From positions 9,510,001-9,574,000 of the forward strand of contig PUDQ02000001.1 of the NCBI GenBank assembly GCA_002964805.2: a DNA stretch of 64,000 nucleotides, given 5' to 3'. This document shows, in pieces, positions 44,738 through 55,400 of this stretch. Both the position numbers and the translations under genes were made by a program. The notes beneath the pieces are model-generated. The model was not told where the DNA came from and did not search any database. It saw only the letters and a program-made list of their open reading frames with translations. The number at the start of each line of letters is the position of its first letter. Positions within the stretch are counted from its first letter, which is position 1. The stretch is from Trametes villosa (lineage: Eukaryota > Basidiomycota > Agaricomycetes > Polyporales > Polyporaceae).

Positions 44738-46598
44738 CCGACCCGAGGACGTAGCGAGACCGCGCTTCCTTCGCGGTTTCGTGTGGGACGATCACGACAC
44801 GGATCGCAGGACATTCTCTCGGGTATCCCTTGACCACGCTCCTCTCCCCAACGTCCCGCGCTCAGCTCGAGAAGACCCCATCGTCAACGCGACTCTCCGA
44901 GCAAGGCCCGACCTGTTCAAGATCGTGACGCCTATCAACGTCAACCGCCTCGAGCAGCTCACGCTCGATCATCCAAACCAGCCGTTCGTGCGCTCAGTGC
45001 TACGGAGTCTGCGGGAAGGATTCTGGCCCTTCGCTGACGCCAAACCGGAGGCATACCCTGACACGTGGGATGAACACCGACCACCTCCCGCGGACGAGGC
45101 CGCGCTAGCGTTCTTACGCGCTCAATGCGCGGAGGAGGTGCGCCTTGGCCGGTACTCTGCTCCATTCGGTCCGGAACTCCTACCCGGCATGTACTCAATG
45201 CCCATCCACGCCGTCCCGAAGCCCCACTCCACCAAGATGCGCCTCGTGAACGACCAGAGCGCAGGTGCTTACTCGCTGAACTTGATGATCCGTCCAGAAT
45301 CCATCAAGGGCGCCGTGATGGATGGCATTCCTGCTCTAGGCGCCGCTTTGCATCGCTTCCGACACTTGCACGGCAACGTACGACTTCTCATGTGGAAGTC
45401 AGATGTCTCGCAGGCGTACCGCCAGATGCCGGTGTCCCCGTACTGGCAAGTACGGCAGGTCGTCACTATCGACTTGCTCCGCTATGTCGACCGGTGCAAC
45501 CTCTTCGGGGGACGAGGCTCTTTCCGCGTCTGGGCCGCATTCAACGCTCTGGTCTCGTGGATTGCGGAGACCAAGCTCGACCTCGCCGACTTACTCAACT
45601 ATGTTGACGACGACTACTCATTCGAGCCGGAGGACAACACGGAGTTTTATGAGCCCTATGGTACGCTACTCCCAGCGGGCCAGGCTTGTTTACTTCGTCT
45701 CTGGGATGAGCTCGGGATTCCCCACGAACGCAGCAAGCAGCTGCATAACTACGTCCTGCCGATCATAGGTTTCGACGTCGACCCGAATGCCATGACTGTC
45801 ACCCTGCCTACCGAATCTCGCGAGACCTTCCTCGATGCGATCGACGACTTCTGCGATGTCTCTCCTGGTCACCGCCGCCGAACCCTAGGCGAGTTCCAGA
45901 GCTTTGCTGGATACGCTAACTGGGCATTCAATGTCTTCCCTCTCCTCAAACCCGGTATCGCCTCACTGTATGACAAGATGGCGGGCAAGACGCACAAGCA
46001 CGCGGGCATCTATGTCAACAACTCCATTGTCTACGACCTCCGCTGGATGGCCGCTCACGTCCGCAAGTCCTCTGGCGTACACTTCCTCGCCGCCTCCGTG
46101 TGGTCCCCTGCCAACCTCTCAGAGCACGACACCGCTGACGAGTTTGCGCTCGTCGACGCATCCGGGCGCGGGATTGGCATCTACTTCCCCTGGCGTCGTC
46201 TTGGGTTGTTCTGCGAACTTCCCGACGACCCGCCCGCGGGTACCATCTACTTCCACGAGGCGCTCGCAATCTGCTCCGCAGTGCATCGCCTGCCACTGTG
46301 GCACCGTGCCGGACGCACGATCCGTCGCTTCGCCGTTCTCTCGGACAACACGAACGCCGTCTCAGCGTTCACCACCTTGCGAGCGCACCCCCCCTATCAC
46401 CGAATCCTCATGTCCGCGGTCGATGTGCTCCTGGAGCACAATGTCGACCTTCGCGTTGATCACATTCCCGGCGAGCACAATGTCATCGCCGACACCCTCT
46501 CCCGCCGCAAGTTCGAGCTCGTCTACACTCTCATTCCCGACATCGATCTCCTTTCCTTCACACCCCCTCGAGATGCGCTGGGGGCGTCGTCAACATGA
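44736..46598 (+). CDS. Reverse transcriptase-RNase H of the DIRS/Ngaro-like element
   Basis: Reading frame +1 relative to the gag-like gene. Recognisable sequence begins about where gag ends (PEDVARPRFLRGFVWDD); the start given assumes a +1 shift at the gag stop. Reverse transcriptase motifs: PHSTKMRLVNDQS near 45220-45260, the WKSDVSQAYRQMPVSP block near 45390-45440 and YVDDDYSFEPED with catalytic YVDD at 45600-45611. RNase H follows: FALVDASGRGIGIY, VLSDNTNAVSAF and DHIPGEHNVIADTLSR, the last being typical of DIRS-type enzymes. Stop TGA at 46596-46598 overlaps the ATG of the recombinase. No internal damage is seen. How it is translated is unproven; splicing or internal initiation are alternatives. 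Confidence 0.85.
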   Translation, partial: DRPEDVARPRFLRGFVWDDHDTDRRTFSRVSLDHAPLPNVPRSAREDPIVNATLRARPDLFKIVTPINVNRLEQLTLDHPNQPFVRSVLRSLREGFWPFADAKPEAYPDTWDEHRPPPADEAALAFLRAQCAEEVRLGRYSAPFGPELLPGMYSMPIHAVPKPHSTKMRLVNDQSAGAYSLNLMIRPESIKGAVMDGIPALGAALHRFRHLHGNVRLLMWKSDVSQAYRQMPVSPYWQVRQVVTIDLLRYVDRCNLFGGRGSFRVWAAFNALVSWIAETKLDLADLLNYVDDDYSFEPEDNTEFYEPYGTLLPAGQACLLRLWDELGIPHERSKQLHNYVLPIIGFDVDPNAMTVTLPTESRETFLDAIDDFCDVSPGHRRRTLGEFQSFAGYANWAFNVFPLLKPGIASLYDKMAGKTHKHAGIYVNNSIVYDLRWMAAHVRKSSGVHFLAASVWSPANLSEHDTADEFALVDASGRGIGIYFPWRRLGLFCELPDDPPAGTIYFHEALAICSAVHRLPLWHRAGRTIRRFAVLSDNTNAVSAFTTLRAHPPYHRILMSAVDVLLEHNVDLRVDHIPGEHNVIADTLSRRKFELVYTLIPDIDLLSFTPPRDALGASST

Positions 46599-47632
46599 CT
46601 CCAACCATCTCAGCACGATCACGGCAACCCGTCCGAACACCGTGGTCGCGCGAGCGCCTCGTACACGAGCGTGCCATCGCTCTTGGTCATGCGCTCGACA
46701 GCAGCACGCGCTCATCATATTCCTCAGCCCTCAACTCCTACTTGACATTTTGCAAGATGCACGACTTCCCCGTTGAACCCACCGCCGACACCCTGAGCTT
46801 CTACGTCATTTACATGTCTCGCCAGATCGAACCGCGATCTGTGAGCTCCTATCTCTCCGGCATCTGCAGCGGACTCGAGCCTTGGTTCCCCGACGTTCGC
46901 CGTGTCCGCTCCTCCTTGCTCGTCTCCCGCACCCTCAAAGGCAGCATGCGTTTGTACAGCAAACCCATCAAGCGTAAACGCGCTTTGCTCAAGGACGACC
47001 TCGCACTCGTCGCCTCTCACATCTCACCCCTCTCCTCCCACGACGACCTTCTCTTCGCGGCGATGCTCTTCACAGGCTTCCATGCCCTCCTGCGACTCGG
47101 CGAGATGGTGTGGCCTGATCAGTGTGACTTACGGTCGTATCGCAAGGTCACGCTACGCCACACGGTCGAAATCACGCCGGACGCGTTCGGATTCTTCTTG
47201 CCGACACACAAGGCGGACACCACCTTCGAGGGGAATCGCATCATCGTCCAGCAAACCCACAACCTACCCGATCCGCGCGCTGCGTTCATCGCATATCTCA
47301 AACATCGAGATGCAGCGTTCCCATGCAATCCCGCGCTCTGGCTTCGCGCGGACGGATCTATTCCCGTGCGACGCTGGTTCATGGAGCGCCTGCGGGCGTT
47401 CTTCCCCGCCGACATTTCCGGACACTCCATGCGCGCGGGCGGCGCCACCTCCCTCGCTGCAGCGGGCGTCCCGCCTGCGACCATTCAAGCGCTCGGTCGG
47501 TGGTCTTCCGATGCCTGGCTCGCGTACATACGCAAGCATCCGGTCATCCTCGGAGCGACACTGTTCGACGGCCGAGCTTTGCACGATGGCCCTGCGTCCG
47601 TCCTCGGCGGCGCGCCGTCCGCTCACCAATAG
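46595..47632 (+). CDS. Tyrosine recombinase of the DIRS/Ngaro-like element
   Basis: 345 codons, ATG at 46595 overlapping the RT stop as ATGA. The N-terminal half (about 20-130) is the helical core-binding domain (SSTRSSYSSALNSYLTFC). The catalytic domain carries Arg167 (ALLRLGE), a His277-x2-Arg280 box (GHSMRAGG), Trp303 (GRWSS) and the nucleophile Tyr311 (AYIRKHP). It replaces the DDE integrase of LTR elements and would insert a circular DNA copy. All catalytic residues are present and the frame is intact, so the element could be active. The stop is TAG at 47630-47632. Confidence 0.9.
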   Translation: MTPTISARSRQPVRTPWSRERLVHERAIALGHALDSSTRSSYSSALNSYLTFCKMHDFPVEPTADTLSFYVIYMSRQIEPRSVSSYLSGICSGLEPWFPDVRRVRSSLLVSRTLKGSMRLYSKPIKRKRALLKDDLALVASHISPLSSHDDLLFAAMLFTGFHALLRLGEMVWPDQCDLRSYRKVTLRHTVEITPDAFGFFLPTHKADTTFEGNRIIVQQTHNLPDPRAAFIAYLKHRDAAFPCNPALWLRADGSIPVRRWFMERLRAFFPADISGHSMRAGGATSLAAAGVPPATIQALGRWSSDAWLAYIRKHPVILGATLFDGRALHDGPASVLGGAPSAHQ

Positions 47633-48043
47633 CCTCTCCACCCTCTCCTCCCTATGATACACGCTCCTCTTGAATCAGCGCCCGTTTATCCCTTTTCCTA
47701 CCATCTTCACCTTCGCCTTCTGCCTTATCTTGACACATCTCTATCAAGGTCTTCTCGCTCGCCTTCGTTCCTCGACTACAACTCGTTTCTCACAACCAAC
47801 TCGAATGGCATACACGCCCTTTCCGAGCTACGTCTCCCATCTCTCGAATCAATTTTTAATTCCTTTTTCATTAGCCTTTTAGCGTTCGTACGTAGCTCTT
47901 TCTTTCAATAACACGCAGGGCGCCCCCCAGGCGTGCTCGATGCGGGTTTCGCGAAGAAACCTAGTCGCGCGCTGGGGTGCCCGTGTCCCGCTATCCCGCG
48001 TGACTGACCTCCGAGGCCGTAAGAGAGCGAGCGCCGGGATTTG

Positions 48044-50760
48044 CGTCTTGCGGGGATACCGTGCCAAGACTTGCTTCTGGCGCTGTTCGTCGGGCGGGCG
48101 CGCAGCAGGTACGGGAGCGTTCCCGCAGGTGTAATTTGTATTCCGAGCATACGAAGGTCATATATTATGCTCCGAATCTCGTACATCTCGGGCGGGCGTA
48201 CAGAGAACGTCAAGGCCAGATCCGCCAGGATATTATGAGCGCCCAAAGCAACGCGGATACGGGTCCGCCATCGTGAACGGGAGGCATATCGCGAGTCCAG
48301 TACGCGAGGTAGAGGAGAGCGGCCCTAGATTGCGCCTACGGCTGTTCGCGCCGCGCGCGGGAGGTCTACGCACATTGGTACGCGCAGCATGTATGGAGCT
48401 TCCGTCGTCCGGAGTGTCGCAAGTGGTAGAGCCCGTAGAGTGAGCGCCGTAGAAGCGGCCCAGCCACAAGATCGCCAGAGTATTATCCTCCGTGGCCTGC
48501 GTCACGTCGCTGCCAGGTCCATATTCAGCATAAAGCGGGTCGTATTGACGTGGTACCTGTAGGTAGCGTGTCTGGGGTGTCCACCGGCAGTTGACCAAAG
48601 ATGGTTGCAGAGTCACCGCAATCTGTGCACGAACACGATGTGCCCATCGAACAGCTTCCGCCGCCGCAAGGCGTGCTCCCTAGGTACGCCACGCGCTCGG
48701 ACGTGCCGCAGGGCTCGGGGCTCGAGCAAATCCACGGGCCGAGCGCTGTCGAGGACGTCGTCTGCACCGACGGCCGCAGTGCACAATGCCGACACACTAG
48801 AACAGGAGCACAACCGGCGTACGCAAGGAGAGGGCGGAGGAGGACAGCATACCTTGAGTTTAGTCTCGTGAATGTGAGCGGACGAACGAGCAACGGTCGC
48901 TGCGCAGCCCGTCGTGACCCCTGTCAGCGCAAGCTCGGAAGAGTGATTCAGCGCACGTACCGTGAAGTCGTGGTCGGAGTAGGCGTTGCCCTCGCCGTGA
49001 TCGTCGACGACGAGACCCTTGCCCCTCGCACGCGGTGGCGGCAGCTCCAACTCTCTGCCGCCCCCGTCCCCGTCCCGTTCCCCGTCCCCATCCCCGCTCA
49101 GAAGTGGTTCCCAAACGGCACGAGCAGCTAGAGCCGCCGCGAGCCGGATGCACCATGGTGCCGGAGGGTGGTAGTTGCGCATCTCCTGGGGTGGAGCCTA
49201 CGACGGGCAGGTCCTGCGCGTGCGGCGCTGGTGCGAGGCGGAAGGAATCCCTGGAGGGCAAAAGGACGGCACCGGTCACGTTGGTGAAGGAACTCCAGGC
49301 GGAGGACGCCACCACGGTAACGGCGGTGGGTGTGGCTAGGAGGCTCATGGTGAGCTTCCTGCCGTCGTCTTGCGGTAGCGGTTAACGAAAATCATAATCA
49401 GCCGTTGGTAGTCGGGATAAGGAGAGCGTGAGGTGACATAGGGAGGGGCTTACCTTGTTCTCGCCCTGCTTGTTCTCGCGCCAACATGCTAGACCTCGCT
49501 AACGATCCTGTTCGCTCTCGATGATCGCGTGAATCTGCTCCGACTCAGCCGTGCACGACGACGGGACCATCGTCCTCCGGGACAGCTCTCCTGCTTTCAC
49601 ACCAGCCAACGGCGGCGGTCCTCGGCAAGTGCGCTGAGCCGCATGTCGTGAGCAAACCGGTGGCCCGAGGGTCAGCATGATGGGAAAATAGAGCATGGAC
49701 GTACCCCGGGATGAACAGTTGTAACTGTGATGACACGCCGGCGACCCGAAAGCGGAGGTCGCGGGCGGTGTGACCAGGCGTAGGACAACTTGGCAGAATT
49801 TGGCGTGCGCCGGGGATAGAATGTAGTCTGCGGGAAGCGATATACCTGAGTCGTTTCCAATTAGTGCCGCGCAGGGGTGACTGACACTGACCTGATCGTG
49901 GTACAGTTGCTGCGTGCCATTACAGTGCAGCACCGCACGCGCACCCACACGCGGGACGAAGGGGTAGAAAGGAGGGACGTATGACCTGGGATATGGGGAT
50001 GGAAGATGTACGCCGGGGAGGGCATGATAAGTAAGAGCGCATGACGGTGCGCATAATCCCGCGCAGCACATCCGCAAGGATGTACACGTACCGTATATCT
50101 CTCAACTATCCATGGAGCGATCTGCGCAGCGATGGTACAGAGCCTTGCTCCAGGTGGTGAGCGTGTCCGGCAAGCCAGTAGGTTGAACACAGGACGGCTC
50201 CGGGAGAGGGCGGAGCCGAGCATGCCACAGCAGTATCCAGACAAGAGCGCAAGTTGATGCCACATCGTCAAGGAGGAGGGGAGAGGGGAGAGGGGGAGGG
50301 CAACAGTGAGGCGAGAAGATGGAAGCGCGTAGAGTTCCGCAGCAGAGCTTCCGTGACAGGCAGAGAAGACAGCGAATGGCGACGTCCGGCGGTCTCGGGA
50401 TGCACGCACCTGCTGCTGGGCGGGTCCTAACACAAGGGATTCGTTGAGTAGTTATCCGAGCGAGTACGTACCGTTGCATCCAGAACGAATGATAGCTGGC
50501 AGACGTACCTGCGTGTTGAGTGAGTGAGTGTCGCGGTGCAAGCTGGCGACGCGGGCGCTTGTGCTGATGTGCGTACGGACCGAAACACCGAAAGCTGGCC
50601 GAAAGCGCCCGATGGTGGAGTGCGCAGGCGCCTCGGACTGCCGCCAGCTTGCGTCTTACCAGCCGCTCCTCTGCCACCATACTGGGCTACGCGACGCCTC
50701 GAAGCGGTGTTAATTGCACTTGGTGACCTCCCAGATCTTGACTGCTGCAACCTCGGAAAG
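48044..50760. repeat. Segmental duplication block D, copy 3
   Basis: Counterpart of 14576-18750 and 33311-36720, beginning at the right border of the DIRS/Ngaro-like element. It has one 1-kb subunit (48044-49200); its minus strand carries a frame (about 48613-49182) with RGKGLVVDDHGEGNAY, comparable to RRGKCLLVDDHSEHNTY in the first copy. A tandem CCCCGTC-type tract lies at 49065-49100 and a G-rich GGAGAGGGG tract at 50270-50300. No gene can be modelled with confidence. Confidence 0.5.
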
Positions 50761-52424
50761 TCTCATTGGCGACGCCCAAGAAGCTCCCGCGTACGCGACG
50801 CGCGAGTCAATTTCGCCCCTTCCTTCTGGCACGGTGCACTTCGACTGCAGGATCGCGGACGCCTAGTCCCGGTGAGCAGTAAAGTCTGACCAATACCTAT
50901 ACATGGCGCGCTACTGATCTACGATGTAGGCCAGGGGCTCACGCATTCCCAGTGTCCCTGAACGACGGCTCAAAGCGTCTCTGACGAACCCTCTACGGAG
51001 AACGCGCATCCTGTCTACATGCAGTGCGAAGCAACACCAAAAGCTGGGGCGGATTACTCGGGCGATTAACTGGCATAGTGAAGCAACACTGCGTGGTACA
51101 AATTTGCTCGGCTACAATGAAGACGTTTCTGCGTACACCCTCAACTTCTCGACGTACGCTGAGAATGCTGTCGACATCCGGTGAGCTTGGAACTATCTTC
51201 GCAGGCTACAGCGGTGGAGGCCGCCATCGTAGAATCACCCTTGTAGTATTTGACACCTTTGATAATACCCGGCTGGAACGAACATACCCTACCGCCGTTG
51301 TGACGATGGTGAAGTTGAACGGCATGCCGGAGGATAACGAGGCCGCCGCAACGCCTGGGGATGCTCAGTTGACCGTCTACTCTGTAAGCAGCCGAACATT
51401 CCCTTCACCACTCGGATGAAAGCGCCCGTCGCGCTGGTTTGAGCTAATACAGCATACCTTCCCCGACCGTAACATGGCGTATCTGTCAGATGCCTATAGG
51501 TAGCGCACTCCCCGAATTCTCCTCTGCGAGCAGATGCAGCTCACGGTCAGCCTTATAGCCTCGTAGACCTTCCCCGTGTCGACGCCTACGGAACCGCATC
51601 CGGCCGAATCTCACTGGCGGTATCACTGTTGTGGTACGCCCCCGATTCTTGTCTTTGCCATGCGAGTCACGAGTTGCTTCCTGACGTTCGAGCTGAGGCA
51701 ACAAATCGCGTTTCGAACGACTGCTTCGCGGCCGAACGTGAACTTGTGCTCGTACCTCTACCGCGGTAAGCCCCCGCGTACGTTGGCCCCTGCCACCGTT
51801 GCCATTAGCTAACCTAGTATGACCGTCCACGCAGATCAGGTGTCGTGCGCTTTAGTGAGGCGGACACGACCGGATCGCGAAGGAGCTGTATCCTGGGACT
51901 ACGCGCATCGAGATATAAGCTCGCAGCGCATGGCAAGTGCCGCCCTCGATGCTCGATCGTTGCACCAAAGAGCGAGGAGAATTCCCACTTTCAGGGACAT
52001 TAGCACGCCGTCGCAGATGCCTTCGTTGTAGCTTGGCGGATCTATGTCGCGCGCACAATATGAGAGACTGATACTCGAGCGAAGTGGTACATGTTCAAGA
52101 TGGGCAGAACGACACGGGATATGAGATGGCTTGGTACATACGCAGAAAGGTGTTGGACGGTCGCAGATATAGACGTGAAAAAGAGGCAAGACAACCACGA
52201 TAGCGAGAGAGAGAATGCAGCGATTCGTAGCGTAGGTGAAACCGAGACCGCGCGACCTACAGCGTGATGAAACCAGGGTACACCCGCAACGTACGCCCTC
52301 CCCTACCGATCATCTCCTTCGAAATACGGTCTACAGTGTTGCGCACGTTAGCTTTCTCGCGCTTCGACAGGGTGGAGCTATACAGAGTACTTGCCTTCCA
52401 GAGCTTGGACAAGTACTTCACCGG
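50761..52424. other. Spacer without recognisable genes
   Basis: Lies downstream of gene copy 3 on its minus strand. A plus-strand frame of 131 codons (51024-51419) and a minus-strand one of 114 codons (51486-51830) have no recognisable domain or duplicate elsewhere in the window and are not called. Confidence 0.35.
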
Positions 52425-55400
52425 CTAGGGACCCGACCGCCCGATATGAGAGGCCTCCCACGCGAGGACCTGGTTTTGGAGCTTGATGATACTCGATTGT
52501 TGAGCCCGTATCGTCTCTTCCAAGGCTTCGAATCGTTTTAGAACTTCCTTGTTTGATGCGGCGTGGCGGTCAGGCTCGCCCAGCTCGTCGGGACGAGGCA
52601 CATCGGGGAGAGACACCTCGGATGGTGATTCGTGGACATGCGATAGCTCAAGGGGCGGGTTTTCGTAGTACGGCTCGTCGGAAGGCGGCTCATGGGAAGG
52701 CAATTGTTCGGTTGAATGAGGCTCGTTGGGAGGCAGGTCGTCGGGATGCAGTGGATCCTCTGGATTCGGCTCTTCCAAGGATGGTTCTCCGAGATGGATA
52801 CCGTCAGGATAAGGCCCTTCGAATTGCGGTGCCTCGGGCTGTTGCCCTTCGCGAGTCTCGTCAACGCGCACGCCCTGCGTCTCATCCGCCTGAAGGGAGT
52901 CGTCTCTGGGGATCACGGCAAGGATATGCATGGGCCTATGTCCGCCTTGCGCTGTCCGAGGTAGCGCATGTACGCAATCAGCACAGAGTAGGTAGCCTGC
53001 AACGAAGTATGAGGGTTATCACTCGATTACCGACTCCAACGCCAGATAGCACACACAGAAAGCACGTACCTGAGCTAGGGCTCTCCGTGGATACGCATGT
53101 GAGGCATCTGTACATGCGCTCTCCCTTCGCTATCTGGCGGTTGCATGGTCCGTGACAGCAGGGCGAGGCCAATACCTCTGGGCCGTCGGTAGCTATGGTA
53201 CGGTGCTCAGCAGCGGTCCGCGAGAAACCTAATACGCCGACAGCTTCCGACATACCATCGACACTCTCGAGTCTGTCCGCTTTCGTTCGGTATTCCTGAG
53301 ACAATGGAATTTCGTGGGTTGGGCTTTCCTCGACCTTCAAGGGGTTGGCTCCGGTTTGCTTTTGGAGGTTCTCGTATGAGGCTAGTATGGCGCGCCGGAG
53401 TACAATTTCCGCGACTGGGTATGGGATCAAGAGGAAGCGGTGTGCTCCATCACAATGCTTCTTCTGATGAGCGTCGAAACACCCAGCACATAAATTCCAG
53501 CCTAACGGAAAACGTCAGCATAGTCCCGGATCGTACAGCCTGACCTACCAATGAAGTGGCAGTCTATGGAGGTGTGCCGGCCGCCGCGTATTGTGCCGTC
53601 CCACTGGTCAAAGCATTCGGCACAGTACTTGCCATCGCTATTGGATTATTGGCATCAACCACGTCTGAGAGGGGAGGCAGAGACGCACTGCCTGGGATGA
53701 ATCCAACCTCGCCTATGGAGGAAATATGGAGTCCTAGTCTTGAGTAAATCGACCGCTTGAGGGAGAAACGCGAGGTCGCCAAGAACGTTGTCGAGGGCCT
53801 TCTGAGTCGACTTCGCTACATAATCTCCTCCTCCTTCACCGTATAGGCAGAGCTGGCGATATGTGGCGAGAGCCTGCACAACCTGCTCGACGACGACGTC
53901 GGGCTGCGACAGGCAAGAAACAATTAGGGGGTCGAGCTGCGAGGATTCGCCGCATGTGTGTGAAGCAAGGGGTGTCACTCGGAGGCTCTTGAGTATGGGT
54001 TTGAGCTCTTCACCCGTAATTGGGTGCTGGATGCTCAGGAAGCGGTGGTCGGGTGTGTGATGTTTGACTACAACGTCCGAGTGCGCGAGGGGCGGAAGAG
54101 ATGCGCAATGGCACCTCTGGCAGTAGTCGAAATCTAAGCGGAACAAAGTTACGTGAGAGGCATACGCTAATCCACGGGTTGAGGCTACCTACCACGGCAG
54201 TTGATGCATTTGAAGCGGGTACCAACGATGGGTTCTGTCCTGCACCCATTGCACCTGACGCCGGAGCTAAGTAGTGTCAGTTGTAGCGGTTCACGAGTTA
54301 GGTGAAGATATGTACTGCTTTGAGAGTGCTACAGCCTCAGTATCGTTCAAAATATCCTGTTGCGGTGCTTGTGTTTCGACGGCCCTCTCGCCAGCGGGAC
54401 TCGCGGCTAGCCTGATGCCGTAGCGCTTCCAAAAGGAGGCCACGAGCTCGTATCCTTCGTCAGGCTGATCAGTGATGGACAGCACCGCTTGTTCTCGTTT
54501 CTGTACAGGAAGAAGTGAGTTGAATGATGCCGGAGGCTTCCAGTCGAGCTCGAAGTAGGGATCATATTTCCGGAGCTCCGATGCCACCTCTTGCTTGGGT
54601 CGCCACGGCATTGCCCATGACACTCGTGATTGAAACCTCTCTACACCGGACATAGAACTCCAGAAGCGGTGCATGTCCTTGAACTGGATAAGAGGAGGTC
54701 AGAACCCGGGATGTTCAAAGCCGCTCAGACAGGGTGACATGTACCATGCCGTTCGCAACGCGTTGGAACTCTTTGTCAATGTTGTAATGTAGCTCGGAAA
54801 GGCGATCTGGTAAGAGGTGGCCGAATTAGTAGCCATATTCATGTAGGTTTCATATCAGAGGATGGGCGCACCCCGAAGCGTTGTAGTGCGATCTCTCAAC
54901 AGTTGTACAAGGACATTGATACTGGACGCAGCTCGCTCCAGCGCATCCTTTTCCAATACGCATTCCGTTGCTAGCGTGAGCGTGCTGTAGTGGTGCTGAA
55001 TCACAAGAAAGAGGATGCCAAGTAGGCGCTGGACAAAATACGTCAGTCATCCGGTGTCGGGAAAGCCTTTGAATAGCTCTGTCCTCACGTCTTCGATACA
55101 CCCGATCTGTTCACTATCTTCGCTGAGGCCAAGCATTGTATAGGCGTCCTCCTTCCCCAGCTTGTATTCCACCTCCTCGAGCGCTATTTTTGCCGTCTGC
55201 TCCTGCTTCCCCATGATTGAGTGCGTCAATTCGAGCAGGTGCTTGTCCTTAAAGTCGCTCAGATCGCCGAGGCTCTGCAGGAAGGGTGTGACCCAGGGAA
55301 TTACGTCAAGGAATCTTGCTACAGTTGCACTGTTCGCCGGCAAGTAGTCAAACGAGGCCATGCGCTCGATCATACACTCCATCCGAAGGCGATAGATGTG

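Larger units (their letters stand above)
43063..48043 (+). mobile_element. DIRS/Ngaro-like tyrosine-recombinase retrotransposon, apparently full length (about 5 kb)
   Basis: Three ORFs in order: gag-like with zinc fingers, RT-RNase H, and tyrosine recombinase. It has no integrase or protease, which is the signature of the DIRS order; the lack of a visible methylase-type domain favours a Ngaro-like type. Borders come from paralogy: GATTCTTG(C/T)GAC before 43062 and CGTCTTGCGGGGA from 48044 are contiguous at 14568-14590. There is no target duplication beyond 1-2 ambiguous bases, as expected for recombinase-mediated insertion. The 361-bp 5' region has two hairpins and a 26-bp repeat; the 411-bp 3' region is pyrimidine-rich and ends in a hairpin-bearing GC-rich segment. 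I could not identify the split direct repeats typical of Ngaro by eye. Confidence 0.85.

Noticed and set aside
43431..46598. A 1055-residue polyprotein starting at 43431
   Set aside because: Its first 435 codons are the +1 shadow of the gag-like gene, low in complexity and without motifs; recognisable RT sequence begins only at the gag stop.
52553..53155. Plus-strand frame of 200 codons over the copy 3 tail
   Set aside because: It is antisense to the acidic tail and ZZ3 exons, which have domain evidence; no motif supports the plus-strand frame.
54310..54320. Lost splice donor in copy 3 exon 14 (GTATCT to ATATCT)
   Set aside because: The real donor is three to four bases upstream (GTACGT in copy 2, GTACAT in copy 3), which keeps frame into the first ZZ finger in both copies.
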